64,000 nucleotides of DNA from CAIJNA01 sp964516815 (lineage in GTDB: Bacteria > Campylobacterota > Campylobacteria > Campylobacterales > Arcobacteraceae), in NCBI GenBank assembly GCA_964516815.1, contig CAZEXK010000002.1, forward strand, positions 1 through 64,000, written 5' to 3'. Below are positions 50,894-60,055 of the stretch, one piece after another. The position numbers and the translations under genes are program-made. Numbering within the stretch: the stretch's first letter is position 1; each line of letters begins with the position of its first letter. The notes below the pieces were generated by a model that was given only the letters and a program-made list of their open reading frames with translations, was not told the origin of the DNA and ran no database searches.

Positions 50894-51481
50894 TTGAAAA
50901 AATTAACAACACGTATTATTGCAGGAAAATATAAAGGAAAATCTTTAGAGTTACCTAGTTTAGATTCTACAAGATCTAGTAAATCTATTTTGAAGGAGTC
51001 ATTTTTTAATGTTTTACAATATGACATTATAGATGTAGTCTTTATTGAAGCTTTTGGAGGTAGTGGAAGTATTGGGCTTGAAGCTTTGAGTAGAGGAGCT
51101 AAAGAAGTAATTTTTGTTGAAATTGATAAACTAGCATATAAAACATTGCACAAAAATATACAATGTATTGATGCGTCTTCTTGTACGGCACTATTAGGGG
51201 ATACTTTTGAAATATTACCAAATATAATAAACACGCAACTCAAAAATAATAAAACCGAAATCATACTTTATATAGATCCACCTTTTGATTATAGGGAAGC
51301 TATGGGAGAAATATATTTACAAACGTTTAAAATGATAAAAAACTTTAATAATGACAATATAATTTTACTTGCGGTTGAACATAAAAGCGAATTAGAAATG
51401 ACACAAAGTATTGGTAGTTTTGAAAAATATAAAAGCAAAAAGTTTGGTAATTCATCTTTAACTTATTATAAATTAAAATAG
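50894..51481 (+). CDS. rsmD: 16S rRNA m2G966 methyltransferase
   Basis: 195 residues. RIIAGKYKGKSLELP, the SAM-binding EAFGGSGSIGLEALSRGAKEV and the catalytic IDPPFDY are the RsmD landmarks. The start is TTG at 50894, with GAAGGA 6 nt upstream; no ATG or GTG would preserve the N-terminal motif. The 170 bp upstream holds only AT-rich sequence and a probable promoter. Confidence 0.92.
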   Translation: MKKLTTRIIAGKYKGKSLELPSLDSTRSSKSILKESFFNVLQYDIIDVVFIEAFGGSGSIGLEALSRGAKEVIFVEIDKLAYKTLHKNIQCIDASSCTALLGDTFEILPNIINTQLKNNKTEIILYIDPPFDYREAMGEIYLQTFKMIKNFNNDNIILLAVEHKSELEMTQSIGSFEKYKSKKFGNSSLTYYKLK

Positions 51482-51551
51482 ATTAACTAAAATTAGATTT
51501 TGAACTTTTATGGTACAATCTCGAAATATATAAGAATAAATAAGGAATAAC

Positions 51552-53042
51552 ATGAAATTTATTGAAACAAGAGGAAATGATGGAATTAAGCCAAATGAAG
51601 TAGAATTTTCGTACGCAATATTAAATCCAAGTGCATCTTTTGGAGGATTGTATGTTCCTAAAAAATTACCAAAGTTGGATGATGATTTTATATCTTTACA
51701 TATAAATAAATCATATAAAGAACTAGCATTTGATTTATTAAGTGCTTTTAAAATTGATATTGATGAAAAAACTTTAAATAAAGCACTTGATTTATATGAT
51801 GACTTTGATGATAAAAATAATGCTTCTCCTGTGATTAAAGTAGACGAGGACTTATTTGTAAATGAACAATATCATGGACCTACAAGAGCTTTTAAAGATA
51901 TGGCATTACAACCATTTGGTAGTATTTTAAGTTCTATTGCTAAGCAAAAAAATGAAAAATATTTAATATTAGCTGCTACATCAGGAGATACTGGACCAGC
52001 TGCACTTAATACTTTCAAAAATAAAGAAGGTATTAATGTAGTTTGTTTGTATCCAAATGGTGGAACAAGTGATGTTCAAAGACTACAAATGGTAACAGAA
52101 GAAGGTGCAAACCTAAAAGTTCTTGGAATAAATGGAAATTTTGATGATGCTCAAAATGCATTAAAAAATTTATTATCTTCTGCTTCTTTCAAACAAACTT
52201 TAGAAAAATCAGGGATAAAACTATCAGCTGCTAATTCTGTAAATTTTGGAAGAATTATTTTTCAAATAGTATATCATTTTTGGTCATATCTTGAATTACT
52301 AAGAAAAGAAGAAATTATAAATGGTGAAAACATATATTTGACTATTCCTTCTGGTAATTTTGGTAATGCTCTTGGTGCTTATTATGCAAAAAAGATGGGT
52401 TTGTGTGTAGAAAAAATACTTATTTCTTCAAATGAAAATAATATTTTGACTTCATGGATAAATGATGGTGTGTATGACTTAAGTGACAAAAAATTGATTA
52501 TGACAAAATCACCAGCCATGGATATATTAAAATCATCAAATATAGAAAGAATTATGTTTGATATGTTTGGTGCACTTAGAACTAAAGAACTTATGAATGA
52601 ATTGGCATCTAATAATAAATTTATATTAAATGAAAAAGAGAAAGAATCTTTACAAAATGTATTTAGTGCTACATATAGTGATGATGAATATGGAAAACAA
52701 ACTATTAAAAAATATCTTGATAAAGGCTATTTAATGGATCCACATACTGCTACTTGTATTAAAGCTCATGAAACAATAAAAACTAGTAATATAAAAAATG
52801 TAATATATTCTACAGCACAATGGACTAAATTTTCTCCAACAGTATTAAATTCAATAAAACAAAATGATGAAGAATATGAAGATAAATTCGCATTACAGAT
52901 AATATCAAATGATTATAATCAAATCGTACCACAAAGTATAAATGACCTGTTTAATAAAAAAGTAATTCATGATACTATTATTGATGTAAATAGTTTAGAA
53001 GAAGAGATTATTAAGTTTATTAAATTATCTAATAGTCATTAA
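51552..53042 (+). CDS. thrC: Threonine synthase
   Basis: 496 residues, PLP-dependent last step of threonine synthesis. It begins MKFIETRGNDGIKPNEVEF; the PLP lysine lies in HGPTRAFKDMALQ near residue 113. LAATSGDTGPAALN and LTIPSGNFGNALGAYYAKKMG are the phosphate-binding loops. Full length for the long threonine synthase form. The 3' end overlaps the convergent LysR gene by 18 nt. The promoter is likely TACAAT near 51514 with an AAGGA site. Confidence 0.96.
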   Translation: MKFIETRGNDGIKPNEVEFSYAILNPSASFGGLYVPKKLPKLDDDFISLHINKSYKELAFDLLSAFKIDIDEKTLNKALDLYDDFDDKNNASPVIKVDEDLFVNEQYHGPTRAFKDMALQPFGSILSSIAKQKNEKYLILAATSGDTGPAALNTFKNKEGINVVCLYPNGGTSDVQRLQMVTEEGANLKVLGINGNFDDAQNALKNLLSSASFKQTLEKSGIKLSAANSVNFGRIIFQIVYHFWSYLELLRKEEIINGENIYLTIPSGNFGNALGAYYAKKMGLCVEKILISSNENNILTSWINDGVYDLSDKKLIMTKSPAMDILKSSNIERIMFDMFGALRTKELMNELASNNKFILNEKEKESLQNVFSATYSDDEYGKQTIKKYLDKGYLMDPHTATCIKAHETIKTSNIKNVIYSTAQWTKFSPTVLNSIKQNDEEYEDKFALQIISNDYNQIVPQSINDLFNKKVIHDTIIDVNSLEEEIIKFIKLSNSH

Positions 53043-53921
53043 ATAGTTTAATACAGTAGCTATAAAAGCATCATATTTTCTATCTTTTAAATATGCAATA
53101 TATAAAGTTCTTTTCATAGTTAGTTTTGGAAGTCTGGCTACATGAACTTTTCCTTCTGCCATAAGTCCCTTTAATGCTCTAAGTGAAGCAATTGATACAG
53201 TTGGAGTTTGATTTATATTTGAGTGTAATACAGTTTGCATTATGGTAGTTAATGATGATGACTCTGTAATTTTGTCAAACATTTCACAATCAGAATATCT
53301 TGAAAGTTCTAAGTATTCTTTAAATATTTTTCTTGTATGACTTTTTTCATCTCTACAAACCCATTTGTATGATAATAAATCTTGATTTTTTAATCTTTTA
53401 GGAATATATTGATTTGAAAAAATAACAATCTCATCTTCCATCCACTCTCGATAAGTTACTCCTTCTACAAAAACAGGTGATTCTATTAAGGCTATGTCCG
53501 ATTTTTTATCTAATAGTAAATTAATGGCATCTTGGCTTGAAGAAACATCAATGCTGACTTCATTATCTATTTTAGCTTTGATGTAATTTAATACAGTTGG
53601 CAAAATATAATCGCCAATAACATTAGAAGTTGAAAAAACGAAAGTAATATTTTTATTGATTATTTCTAATAGTTGTTCTTCTGCTATAGTAATTGTTTTT
53701 GATAATTTTTGTGCAATTATTAATAATTTTTCACCTTCTTTTGTAAGTTTTATTCCATTTTTTTTCCTATCGAGAATTTTTGTATCTAAATAACTTTCAA
53801 TATATCTTATTTGTTGAGTTACTGCTGGTTGTGATATTCCAAGTTTTATTGAAGCCTTAGAAAATGACTTTTCTTTTACAACAGTTAGGAAGGTATTTAG
53901 TTTTGTAAAATCAGATAACAT
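53025..53921 (-). CDS. LysR-family transcriptional regulator
   Basis: 298 residues. The N-terminal winged helix contains FLTVVKEKSFSKASIKLGIS and QPAVTQQIRYIESYLDTKIL. The effector domain follows (IDVSSSQDAINLLLDKKSDIALIE and on), with no clear ligand signature. Convergent with thrC, and its own upstream region (53922-54047) is shared with the divergent uvrD gene. Target and ligand unknown. Confidence 0.92.
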   Translation of the reverse strand: MLSDFTKLNTFLTVVKEKSFSKASIKLGISQPAVTQQIRYIESYLDTKILDRKKNGIKLTKEGEKLLIIAQKLSKTITIAEEQLLEIINKNITFVFSTSNVIGDYILPTVLNYIKAKIDNEVSIDVSSSQDAINLLLDKKSDIALIESPVFVEGVTYREWMEDEIVIFSNQYIPKRLKNQDLLSYKWVCRDEKSHTRKIFKEYLELSRYSDCEMFDKITESSSLTTIMQTVLHSNINQTPTVSIASLRALKGLMAEGKVHVARLPKLTMKRTLYIAYLKDRKYDAFIATVLNYLMTIR

Positions 53922-54025
53922 ATACTACCTTATATAATTTATTTATTATAATAATAACATGAATTAATATAAAAATAGATTAAAATTAATCTTAGCTTAG
54001 CTTAGATATAATTAATATAATTAAG

Positions 54026-54031
54026 TATAAT
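54026..54031 (+). promoter_or_regulatory. Candidate -10 box for uvrD
   Basis: TATAAT 16 nt before the ATG at 54048, with AAGGA in the short leader. The flanking sequence repeats CTTAG and TATAAT-like units, possibly a LysR site. Confidence 0.35.
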
Positions 54032-54047
54032 TTTAAGGAATGGGTCT

Positions 54048-56084
54048 ATGCTGTCGCAATTAAATGAATCACAACAAATAGCAGCAAAGCATATTGATGG
54101 ACCTATGCTAATATTAGCAGGAGCAGGAAGTGGGAAAACAAAAACAATAACTACAAGACTTGCATATTTAGTTTCTATTGGAATTGATCCAGCTTCAATA
54201 CTTACTCTAACTTTTACAAATAAAGCCGCAAAAGAAATGCAACAAAGAGCTTTTAAATTAATAGACAACATGTCTTATCCTCCATTATTATGTACTTTTC
54301 ATAAATTTGGATTATTGTTTTTAAAATTTAATATCTCAATAATTGGTAGAAAAAATAATTTTGTAATAATTGATACTGATGATAAAAAAAAGATATTAAG
54401 AAGTATTGATAAAGAAACAACTACTTCAATTCTAGCAAATGAAATATCAAAATTTAAAAATTCTTGTATTACACCTAGTGAGGCTAAAAAAACTTCACAA
54501 GATACATTGTATATAAAAATATCAAATGTATATGAACAATATGAGCAATATTTAATAAAAAATAACTTAGTTGATTTTGATGATTTATTACTTTTAACAT
54601 ATAATATTTTAAAAAATAACGAAAAATTGGCACAAGAAACTAGTAATAGGTATAAATATATAATGGTGGATGAATATCAAGATACAAATGAGTTGCAATA
54701 TAAATTGTTAAAAATGTTATGTAAAGAACATAATAATATTTGTGTTGTAGGTGATGATGATCAAAGTATTTATGGATGGAGGGGTGCTACTATTAAAAAT
54801 ATATTGACATTTTCTCAAACATTTAAAAATACACTTACAGTAAAGTTAGAAAAAAATTATCGTTCTACAAAAAAAATACTTGAACACTCTAATGCACTAA
54901 TAGAACACAATCGAGATAGACTTGGGAAAACTCTTGTTTCTACAAGAGGTGATGGAGAAGATATCTTTCATTATGAATCAAGAGATGAAAATGATGAAAC
55001 ACGAAAAATTACTGATGATATAAAAAAATTATTTGATGAGGGAATAACTGCAAATCAAATCGCTATTTTGTACAGAGTAAATGCACTATCACGAGCTATT
55101 GAAGAAGGCTTTAACAAGGCTAAGATAAATTATAAGCTTGTTGGTGGAATGCGTTTTTATGAAAGAGCTGAAATTAAAGACTTGATTGCTTATTTTAGAA
55201 TAATCACAAATAAAAATGATAATTATTCAATTAAAAGAATTATTAATAAACCAAAAAGAGGTATAGGTTCTGTTACGGTTTCTAAGCTTGAAGTTGAAGC
55301 AATAAGAATTAAAAAGTCAATATTTTCTTTGTTAAGTGACTTGAGTAATGATGAACTATCTTTAATAGTTGGTAAAAAAAATACAAGAACGCTTAAAGTA
55401 TTTATGGCATCAATAGAAGACTTACAAGATGTATTAGTAGAATCAAAAATGAGATTTATAGATGTCTTTGATGAAACTTTTGATTTTAAAGATTCATATA
55501 AAAAAACACTAGATGCTGTAGATAGAATAGCTAATATTGATGAATTTTATGGTTATTTAAGAGATTATTTTATGCAAAATGTTGATTTGAAATTAGAAGA
55601 TTTTTTAAATGAAATTTCTTTGCAAAGTGATCAAGATGGTTTAACTGATGAAGCCGTATCTATGATGAGTATTCATGCATCTAAAGGTTTAGAATATGAA
55701 TATATATTTATTATTGGATTTGAAGAAGGGTTTTTCCCTTTAATAGGTGAGGGGAATGATTTAGAAGAAGAAAGAAGATTAGGATATGTTGCATTTACAA
55801 GGGCAAAAGATAGACTAACGATATCTCATGTTCATTCAAGATTTTATAAAGGTAGAAGGACACAACTTACAAAATCTAGATTTTTAAGTGAATCTGGTGT
55901 TATTAAAGGGTCACTTTCTATACAAAAAACTAAAGCATATAGGAAAGATGATTTGGTTAAACACAAGATTTTTGGAATGGGCAGAGTTATTGGTGTTTCT
56001 AAAGCAGGAAAGGAATTAAAACTATCTATTAACTTTGGTGGTTCAAAACGAGAAATACTTTCTAGTTTTGTTGAGAAGATATAA
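54048..56084 (+). CDS. uvrD: ATP-dependent DNA helicase UvrD/PcrA/Rep type
   Basis: 678 residues, superfamily 1A 3'-5' helicase. Motifs: LNESQQIAA (Q), LILAGAGSGKTKTITTRLAYL (I), TLTFTNKAAKEM (Ia), YIMVDEYQDTNELQ (II), VVGDDDQSIYGWRGA (III), LEKNYRSTKKIL (IV), MMSIHASKGLEYEYIF (V) and YVAFTRAKDRL (VI). A C-terminal domain follows (VKHKIFGMGRVIGVSKAGKE), the RNAP-interacting Tudor-like segment. Whether it is PcrA/UvrD or Rep by function is open. Confidence 0.95.
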   Translation: MLSQLNESQQIAAKHIDGPMLILAGAGSGKTKTITTRLAYLVSIGIDPASILTLTFTNKAAKEMQQRAFKLIDNMSYPPLLCTFHKFGLLFLKFNISIIGRKNNFVIIDTDDKKKILRSIDKETTTSILANEISKFKNSCITPSEAKKTSQDTLYIKISNVYEQYEQYLIKNNLVDFDDLLLLTYNILKNNEKLAQETSNRYKYIMVDEYQDTNELQYKLLKMLCKEHNNICVVGDDDQSIYGWRGATIKNILTFSQTFKNTLTVKLEKNYRSTKKILEHSNALIEHNRDRLGKTLVSTRGDGEDIFHYESRDENDETRKITDDIKKLFDEGITANQIAILYRVNALSRAIEEGFNKAKINYKLVGGMRFYERAEIKDLIAYFRIITNKNDNYSIKRIINKPKRGIGSVTVSKLEVEAIRIKKSIFSLLSDLSNDELSLIVGKKNTRTLKVFMASIEDLQDVLVESKMRFIDVFDETFDFKDSYKKTLDAVDRIANIDEFYGYLRDYFMQNVDLKLEDFLNEISLQSDQDGLTDEAVSMMSIHASKGLEYEYIFIIGFEEGFFPLIGEGNDLEEERRLGYVAFTRAKDRLTISHVHSRFYKGRRTQLTKSRFLSESGVIKGSLSIQKTKAYRKDDLVKHKIFGMGRVIGVSKAGKELKLSINFGGSKREILSSFVEKI

Positions 56085-56903
56085 TTGGATAGATTATTTG
56101 TAGTTAACAAGCCTATAAATCAAGGAAGTAATTATTATTTACGAAAAATAAAAAGAAAGTATAAAGTCAAAAAAGCAGGTTTTTCAGGGACATTAGATCC
56201 TTTTGCTTGTGGTTGTTTGATAATTGCATTTGGTAAATATACAAGATTATTTCAATTTTTAAAAAAAACTCCTAAAACATATAAAACTACTATTTGGTTG
56301 GGAGCTACTAGTACTTCTTTAGATATGGAAAATATTCAAAGTATTCATGAACACAAAAAATATGAACAAAAAACAATAAAAGAAAATTTGCAAAACTTAA
56401 TAGGTACATTGACCTATTTACCACCAAAATACAGTGCAAAAAAAATTCATGGAAAAAGAGCATACAATTTAGCTAGAGATGGAATTGATTTTGATTTAAA
56501 AAAAATAAGTTCTGATATAATTGATGTAAAGTTTATAAATTATTGTCATCCTTTTATATCATTTGATATAACAGTTAGCGAGGGTTCATACATAAGAAGT
56601 ATTGCACAAGAATTTTTAAACAATATTAATGGTGTTGGAACATTATCATATCTTCAAAGATTAAATGAGGGTGAGTTTTTTTTTAATAACGAAAAAGCAT
56701 TAAATCCATTACATTACTTGAATCTAAAAGAGATTAAATATACAGGTACAAAGCAATGGATTTACTTAGGAAAAAAAATATTGCCTGAGTATCTTGAACA
56801 CAATGATGTAGGTAATTATTTAATTATTTTTGAAGATTTTTTTAGTATTATATCAATAAATGAAGAAAAAATCTCGTACATAATAAATAGGATAGAAATA
56901 TGA
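56085..56903 (+). CDS. truB: tRNA pseudouridine-55 synthase
   Basis: 272 residues. VNKPINQGSNYYLRKIKRK, GFSGTLDPFACGCLIIAFGK (with the catalytic aspartate), YKTTIWLGATSTSLDME and PPKYSAKKIHGKRAYNLAR are TruB landmarks. The start is TTG at 56085, immediately after the uvrD stop; coupling with uvrD explains the absent ribosome binding site. It overlaps ispE by 4 nt. Confidence 0.93.
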   Translation: MDRLFVVNKPINQGSNYYLRKIKRKYKVKKAGFSGTLDPFACGCLIIAFGKYTRLFQFLKKTPKTYKTTIWLGATSTSLDMENIQSIHEHKKYEQKTIKENLQNLIGTLTYLPPKYSAKKIHGKRAYNLARDGIDFDLKKISSDIIDVKFINYCHPFISFDITVSEGSYIRSIAQEFLNNINGVGTLSYLQRLNEGEFFFNNEKALNPLHYLNLKEIKYTGTKQWIYLGKKILPEYLEHNDVGNYLIIFEDFFSIISINEEKISYIINRIEI

Positions 56904-57679
56904 ATTTATCAAAAAAATCTTTTGCAAAAGTAAATATTTTTTTAAAAATTGTTGGTAAAAAAGATAATTATCATTTAATAGCATCAAGATTTGCTAAAGT
57001 ACATAATTTGTACGACACAATTACTTTTATTGAAAAAAAATGTGAAAAATTTACATTAAATGGAAATTTTTCATGTAATACAAAAGATAATACTATTTAT
57101 AAAGCATATTTACAATTATGTAAAATATCACCTAAAGTTCAATATTTCTTTAAAAATCATAAAGTGCAAGTTGATAAAAATATACCCCAATTTGCAGGTT
57201 TGGGTGGAGGTAGTAGTAATTGTGCTACTTTTATAACTATGGTAAATGATGTTTGTAATTTATCATTAAATGAAAGCACATTAGTAAATATTGCTTTACA
57301 AATTGGTGCTGATGTTCCATTTTTTATTTACGATTATGATTGTGCAAATGTAAGTGGTATTGGAGAAATAGTTGAAGAATTTCAAGAAGATATTTTTAAT
57401 ATAGATGTTTTTACACCTGATATAGAATGTGATACAAATTTAGTATATAAAACATTCAGACAATACCACTATAAAGAAACATCTTTAGTAGAAATTGAAA
57501 AAATATTTAAAATGTCTAGTTTTGATATTTATAAAACATATAACATTAAGCAAGCTAATGATTTATATGAAAGTGCTTTGCACTTAAATAATCAATTAAC
57601 AGCTAAAAACTTGCAGCTTCATGAAAATTCATTTTTTTCTGGTAGTGGATCTAGTTTTTTTACAATTAATTCTAGGTAA
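56900..57679 (+). CDS. ispE: 4-diphosphocytidyl-2-C-methyl-D-erythritol kinase
   Basis: 259 residues, GHMP kinase of the MEP isoprenoid pathway. SFAKVNIFLKIVGKKDNYH at the N-terminus, the ATP loop IPQFAGLGGGSSNCATF near residue 100, GADVPFFIYD, and FFSGSGSSFF at the C-terminus are the family signatures. It overlaps truB by 4 nt and precedes smpB by 5 bp. Confidence 0.94.
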   Translation: MNLSKKSFAKVNIFLKIVGKKDNYHLIASRFAKVHNLYDTITFIEKKCEKFTLNGNFSCNTKDNTIYKAYLQLCKISPKVQYFFKNHKVQVDKNIPQFAGLGGGSSNCATFITMVNDVCNLSLNESTLVNIALQIGADVPFFIYDYDCANVSGIGEIVEEFQEDIFNIDVFTPDIECDTNLVYKTFRQYHYKETSLVEIEKIFKMSSFDIYKTYNIKQANDLYESALHLNNQLTAKNLQLHENSFFSGSGSSFFTINSR

Positions 57680-57684
57680 AAACA

Positions 57685-58161
57685 ATGGCTAAAAAACAAA
57701 TCAAAAAAGCAAAAGAATTTTTAAATAAAAAAGCATTTCATGATTATATAATAGAAGATATATTTGAAGTTGGAATTGTACTTCATGGAAGTGAAATAAA
57801 AGCTATCCGTGCTAGTAGAATGAACTTTAAAGAATCATTTGTAAGAATTATTAAAAATGAAGTGTTTATACTAAATATGAATATTTCACATCTTGATACT
57901 ACACATGCAACATATAGACCAGCAGAACAAAGAGATAGAAAATTATTATTACATAGAAAACAAATTATGAAATTACATGAAAAAGTTACAAAAGATGGAT
58001 ATACAATAGTAGCTACTAAAATGTATTTTAATGAAAACAATATGCTAAAAGTAAACATTGGAATAGCTAAGGGTAAAAAAAACTATGATAAAAGAGAAGA
58101 CTTAAAACGTAAAACTATGCAAAGAGATACGCAAAGAATATTAAAAGATTACAATAGATAA
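57685..58161 (+). CDS. smpB: SsrA-binding protein SmpB
   Basis: 158 residues. It binds tmRNA for ribosome rescue. NKKAFHDYIIEDIFEVGIVL, HGSEIKAIRASRMNFKESFV and the C-terminal KKNYDKREDLKRKTMQRD are family landmarks. The usual order truB-ispE-smpB supports the call. The tmRNA gene is not in this window. Confidence 0.97.
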   Translation: MAKKQIKKAKEFLNKKAFHDYIIEDIFEVGIVLHGSEIKAIRASRMNFKESFVRIIKNEVFILNMNISHLDTTHATYRPAEQRDRKLLLHRKQIMKLHEKVTKDGYTIVATKMYFNENNMLKVNIGIAKGKKNYDKREDLKRKTMQRDTQRILKDYNR

Positions 58162-58164
58162 ATT

Positions 58165-58770
58165 ATGAAATATATATTTATACTTTGTTTATTTACATTT
58201 ACTTTATTTTCAAGTGAATTTACACTAACAAATATGGATAAAAAGAAAATAAATAAATTGTATAATAAAGATAAAATTTTAAAAAGATTCTCAAATTTTA
58301 ATGATTTTTTTCAAAAAACAAAAGAATTCAATGAGTTAAAAAAAATGTATAGAGTCAATTCTTATGTTAATAGAATTATTTCTAAAAATGATGCTCAAAA
58401 TAAATGGCTTACTCCCAAAGAATTTTTGATTATAGGAAGAGGTGATTGTGAAGATTATGCAATTACAAAATATTTTGCACTAAAAAAACTAAATATTGAT
58501 GTTTCTAAATTATATTTGAGTGTTGTAAAAATGAAAGGTTCAAGAAATTATCATATGGTCTTACTGCATATAAATAATAAACAAGATATCTTAGTTTTTG
58601 ATAACTTATCTTGGAAACTTTTACCATTAACAAAACGTAAAAATATGGAATTTAAATATGCATTTAATGAAAATGGTTCTTATATTTTTGAAAATAACAA
58701 ACTTGTAAAAGAAAAAAATATAAGAAGAGGGGAAGTCAAACTTTTTAGAAAAATATTAAAAGGACTATAA
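58165..58770 (+). CDS. Bacterial transglutaminase-like cysteine protease (LapG-like)
   Basis: 201 residues. The signal peptide is about 1-17. The catalytic triad is visible as cysteine in IGRGDCEDYAITKYF, histidine in SRNYHMVLLHI and aspartate in VFDNLSWKLLPL. In Pseudomonas the family member LapG cleaves a surface adhesin under c-di-GMP control through LapD. No LapD or adhesin gene is next to it; it lies 3 bp downstream of smpB. The adhesin role is thus an inference from the family. Confidence 0.82.
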   Translation: MKYIFILCLFTFTLFSSEFTLTNMDKKKINKLYNKDKILKRFSNFNDFFQKTKEFNELKKMYRVNSYVNRIISKNDAQNKWLTPKEFLIIGRGDCEDYAITKYFALKKLNIDVSKLYLSVVKMKGSRNYHMVLLHINNKQDILVFDNLSWKLLPLTKRKNMEFKYAFNENGSYIFENNKLVKEKNIRRGEVKLFRKILKGL

Positions 58771-58779
58771 ATTACTAAT

Positions 58780-60045
58780 TTATTCAGAATACCTTTTTAT
58801 ATTTGCACCAAGATTTGTAAGTTTTCCTTCTAAGTCATTATATCCTCTATCTAAATGATATATTCTATGTATTGTTGTTTGCTCATTTGCTACAAGTGCA
58901 GCTAAAACCATAGCAGAACTAGCTCTTAGGTCTGTTGCCATAACATCTGTACCAATCAATTTATTTGGAGTACCTATTATTGATGCTACTGTTCCATTTA
59001 AATGAATATTAGCTCCCATTCTTATAAGTTCACTAACATGCATAAATCTATTTTCAAAAAGTTTTTCATCAATTATGCTTGTACCTTCAGCCATAGTAGC
59101 TAATGCCATAAATTGTGCTTGCATATCAGTTGGAAAGCCAGGGTATTCTGTAGTTACAATATTAACAGCTTTTATTTTATTTGAGGGAAGTATCGTAATT
59201 GTTTTCTCTTCTTTAATAATTGTAAAGCCCATTTCTTCAAATTTATTTAAAACTGCATCTAGATGAGAAGGCATTGCATTTGTAATTTTTACTATGCTAT
59301 TAGTAATAGCTCCGGCACAAAGGTATGTTCCAGCTTCTATTCTATCAGGAATAATTTCAAAATCTTGGAATTTTAATAATTTTTGTTTTGAACCTTCTAT
59401 TATAATAGTATTTGTTCCTATTCCACTTATGTTTACCCCTGCATCTTTTAGTACATTACATAATTGTACAACTTCAGGTTCTTTTGCCGCATTTATAATT
59501 GTAGTAGTTCCATGAGCTAATGCTGCTGCCATTAGTATGTTTTCTGTACCAGTAACTGTTATTTTATCGAATATAATACTAGCACCTTTTAATCCATTTG
59601 GTGCGCTAGCTTCTATATATCCTGCTTTTATTTTAATAATTGCACCCATAGCTTCTAATGCTTTTAAATGTAAATCAACTGGTCTTTGTCCAATTGCACA
59701 ACCTCCTGGCATAGATACTTCACAATGTCCAAACCTTGATAAGATTGGTCCTAAAACTAAAATAGAAGCTCGCATAGTTTTTACAATATCATAAGTTGCT
59801 TTTGTATTAGTTATACTAACGGAGTCAATATTTAGATTTGTATCATCATGATTATATGTAGCTCCTAAGTTACCTAATAGTTTTAATAAAGTTCTTATAT
59901 CAACTACGTTTGGCAAGTTTGTAATATTAACAGTATTTGACGCTAATATTGTAGATGCTAGCAAAGGTAAAGCTGCATTTTTAGCACCTGATATTCTAAC
60001 CTCACCTTCTAATTTATTTTTTCCTAATATTTTTAAATAATCCAA
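58780..60045 (-). CDS. murA: UDP-N-acetylglucosamine 1-carboxyvinyltransferase
   Basis: 421 residues, first committed step of peptidoglycan synthesis and the fosfomycin target. LEGEVRISGAKNAALPLLAS near the N-terminus, the catalytic cysteine in SMPGGCAIGQRPVDLHLKAL near residue 116, and TEYPGFPTDMQAQFMALA are family landmarks. It retains cysteine, not aspartate, at the active site. It lies 10 bp downstream of the dipeptidase gene. Confidence 0.97.
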   Translation of the reverse strand: MDYLKILGKNKLEGEVRISGAKNAALPLLASTILASNTVNITNLPNVVDIRTLLKLLGNLGATYNHDDTNLNIDSVSITNTKATYDIVKTMRASILVLGPILSRFGHCEVSMPGGCAIGQRPVDLHLKALEAMGAIIKIKAGYIEASAPNGLKGASIIFDKITVTGTENILMAAALAHGTTTIINAAKEPEVVQLCNVLKDAGVNISGIGTNTIIIEGSKQKLLKFQDFEIIPDRIEAGTYLCAGAITNSIVKITNAMPSHLDAVLNKFEEMGFTIIKEEKTITILPSNKIKAVNIVTTEYPGFPTDMQAQFMALATMAEGTSIIDEKLFENRFMHVSELIRMGANIHLNGTVASIIGTPNKLIGTDVMATDLRASSAMVLAALVANEQTTIHRIYHLDRGYNDLEGKLTNLGANIKRYSE

Positions 60046-60055
60046 TTTTGTTCCT

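Noticed and set aside
54000..54031. Short TTAGATATAATTAATATAA-like repeats before uvrD as a distinct element
   Set aside because: Explained by AT-rich promoter sequence shared with the divergent LysR gene; no clear palindrome.
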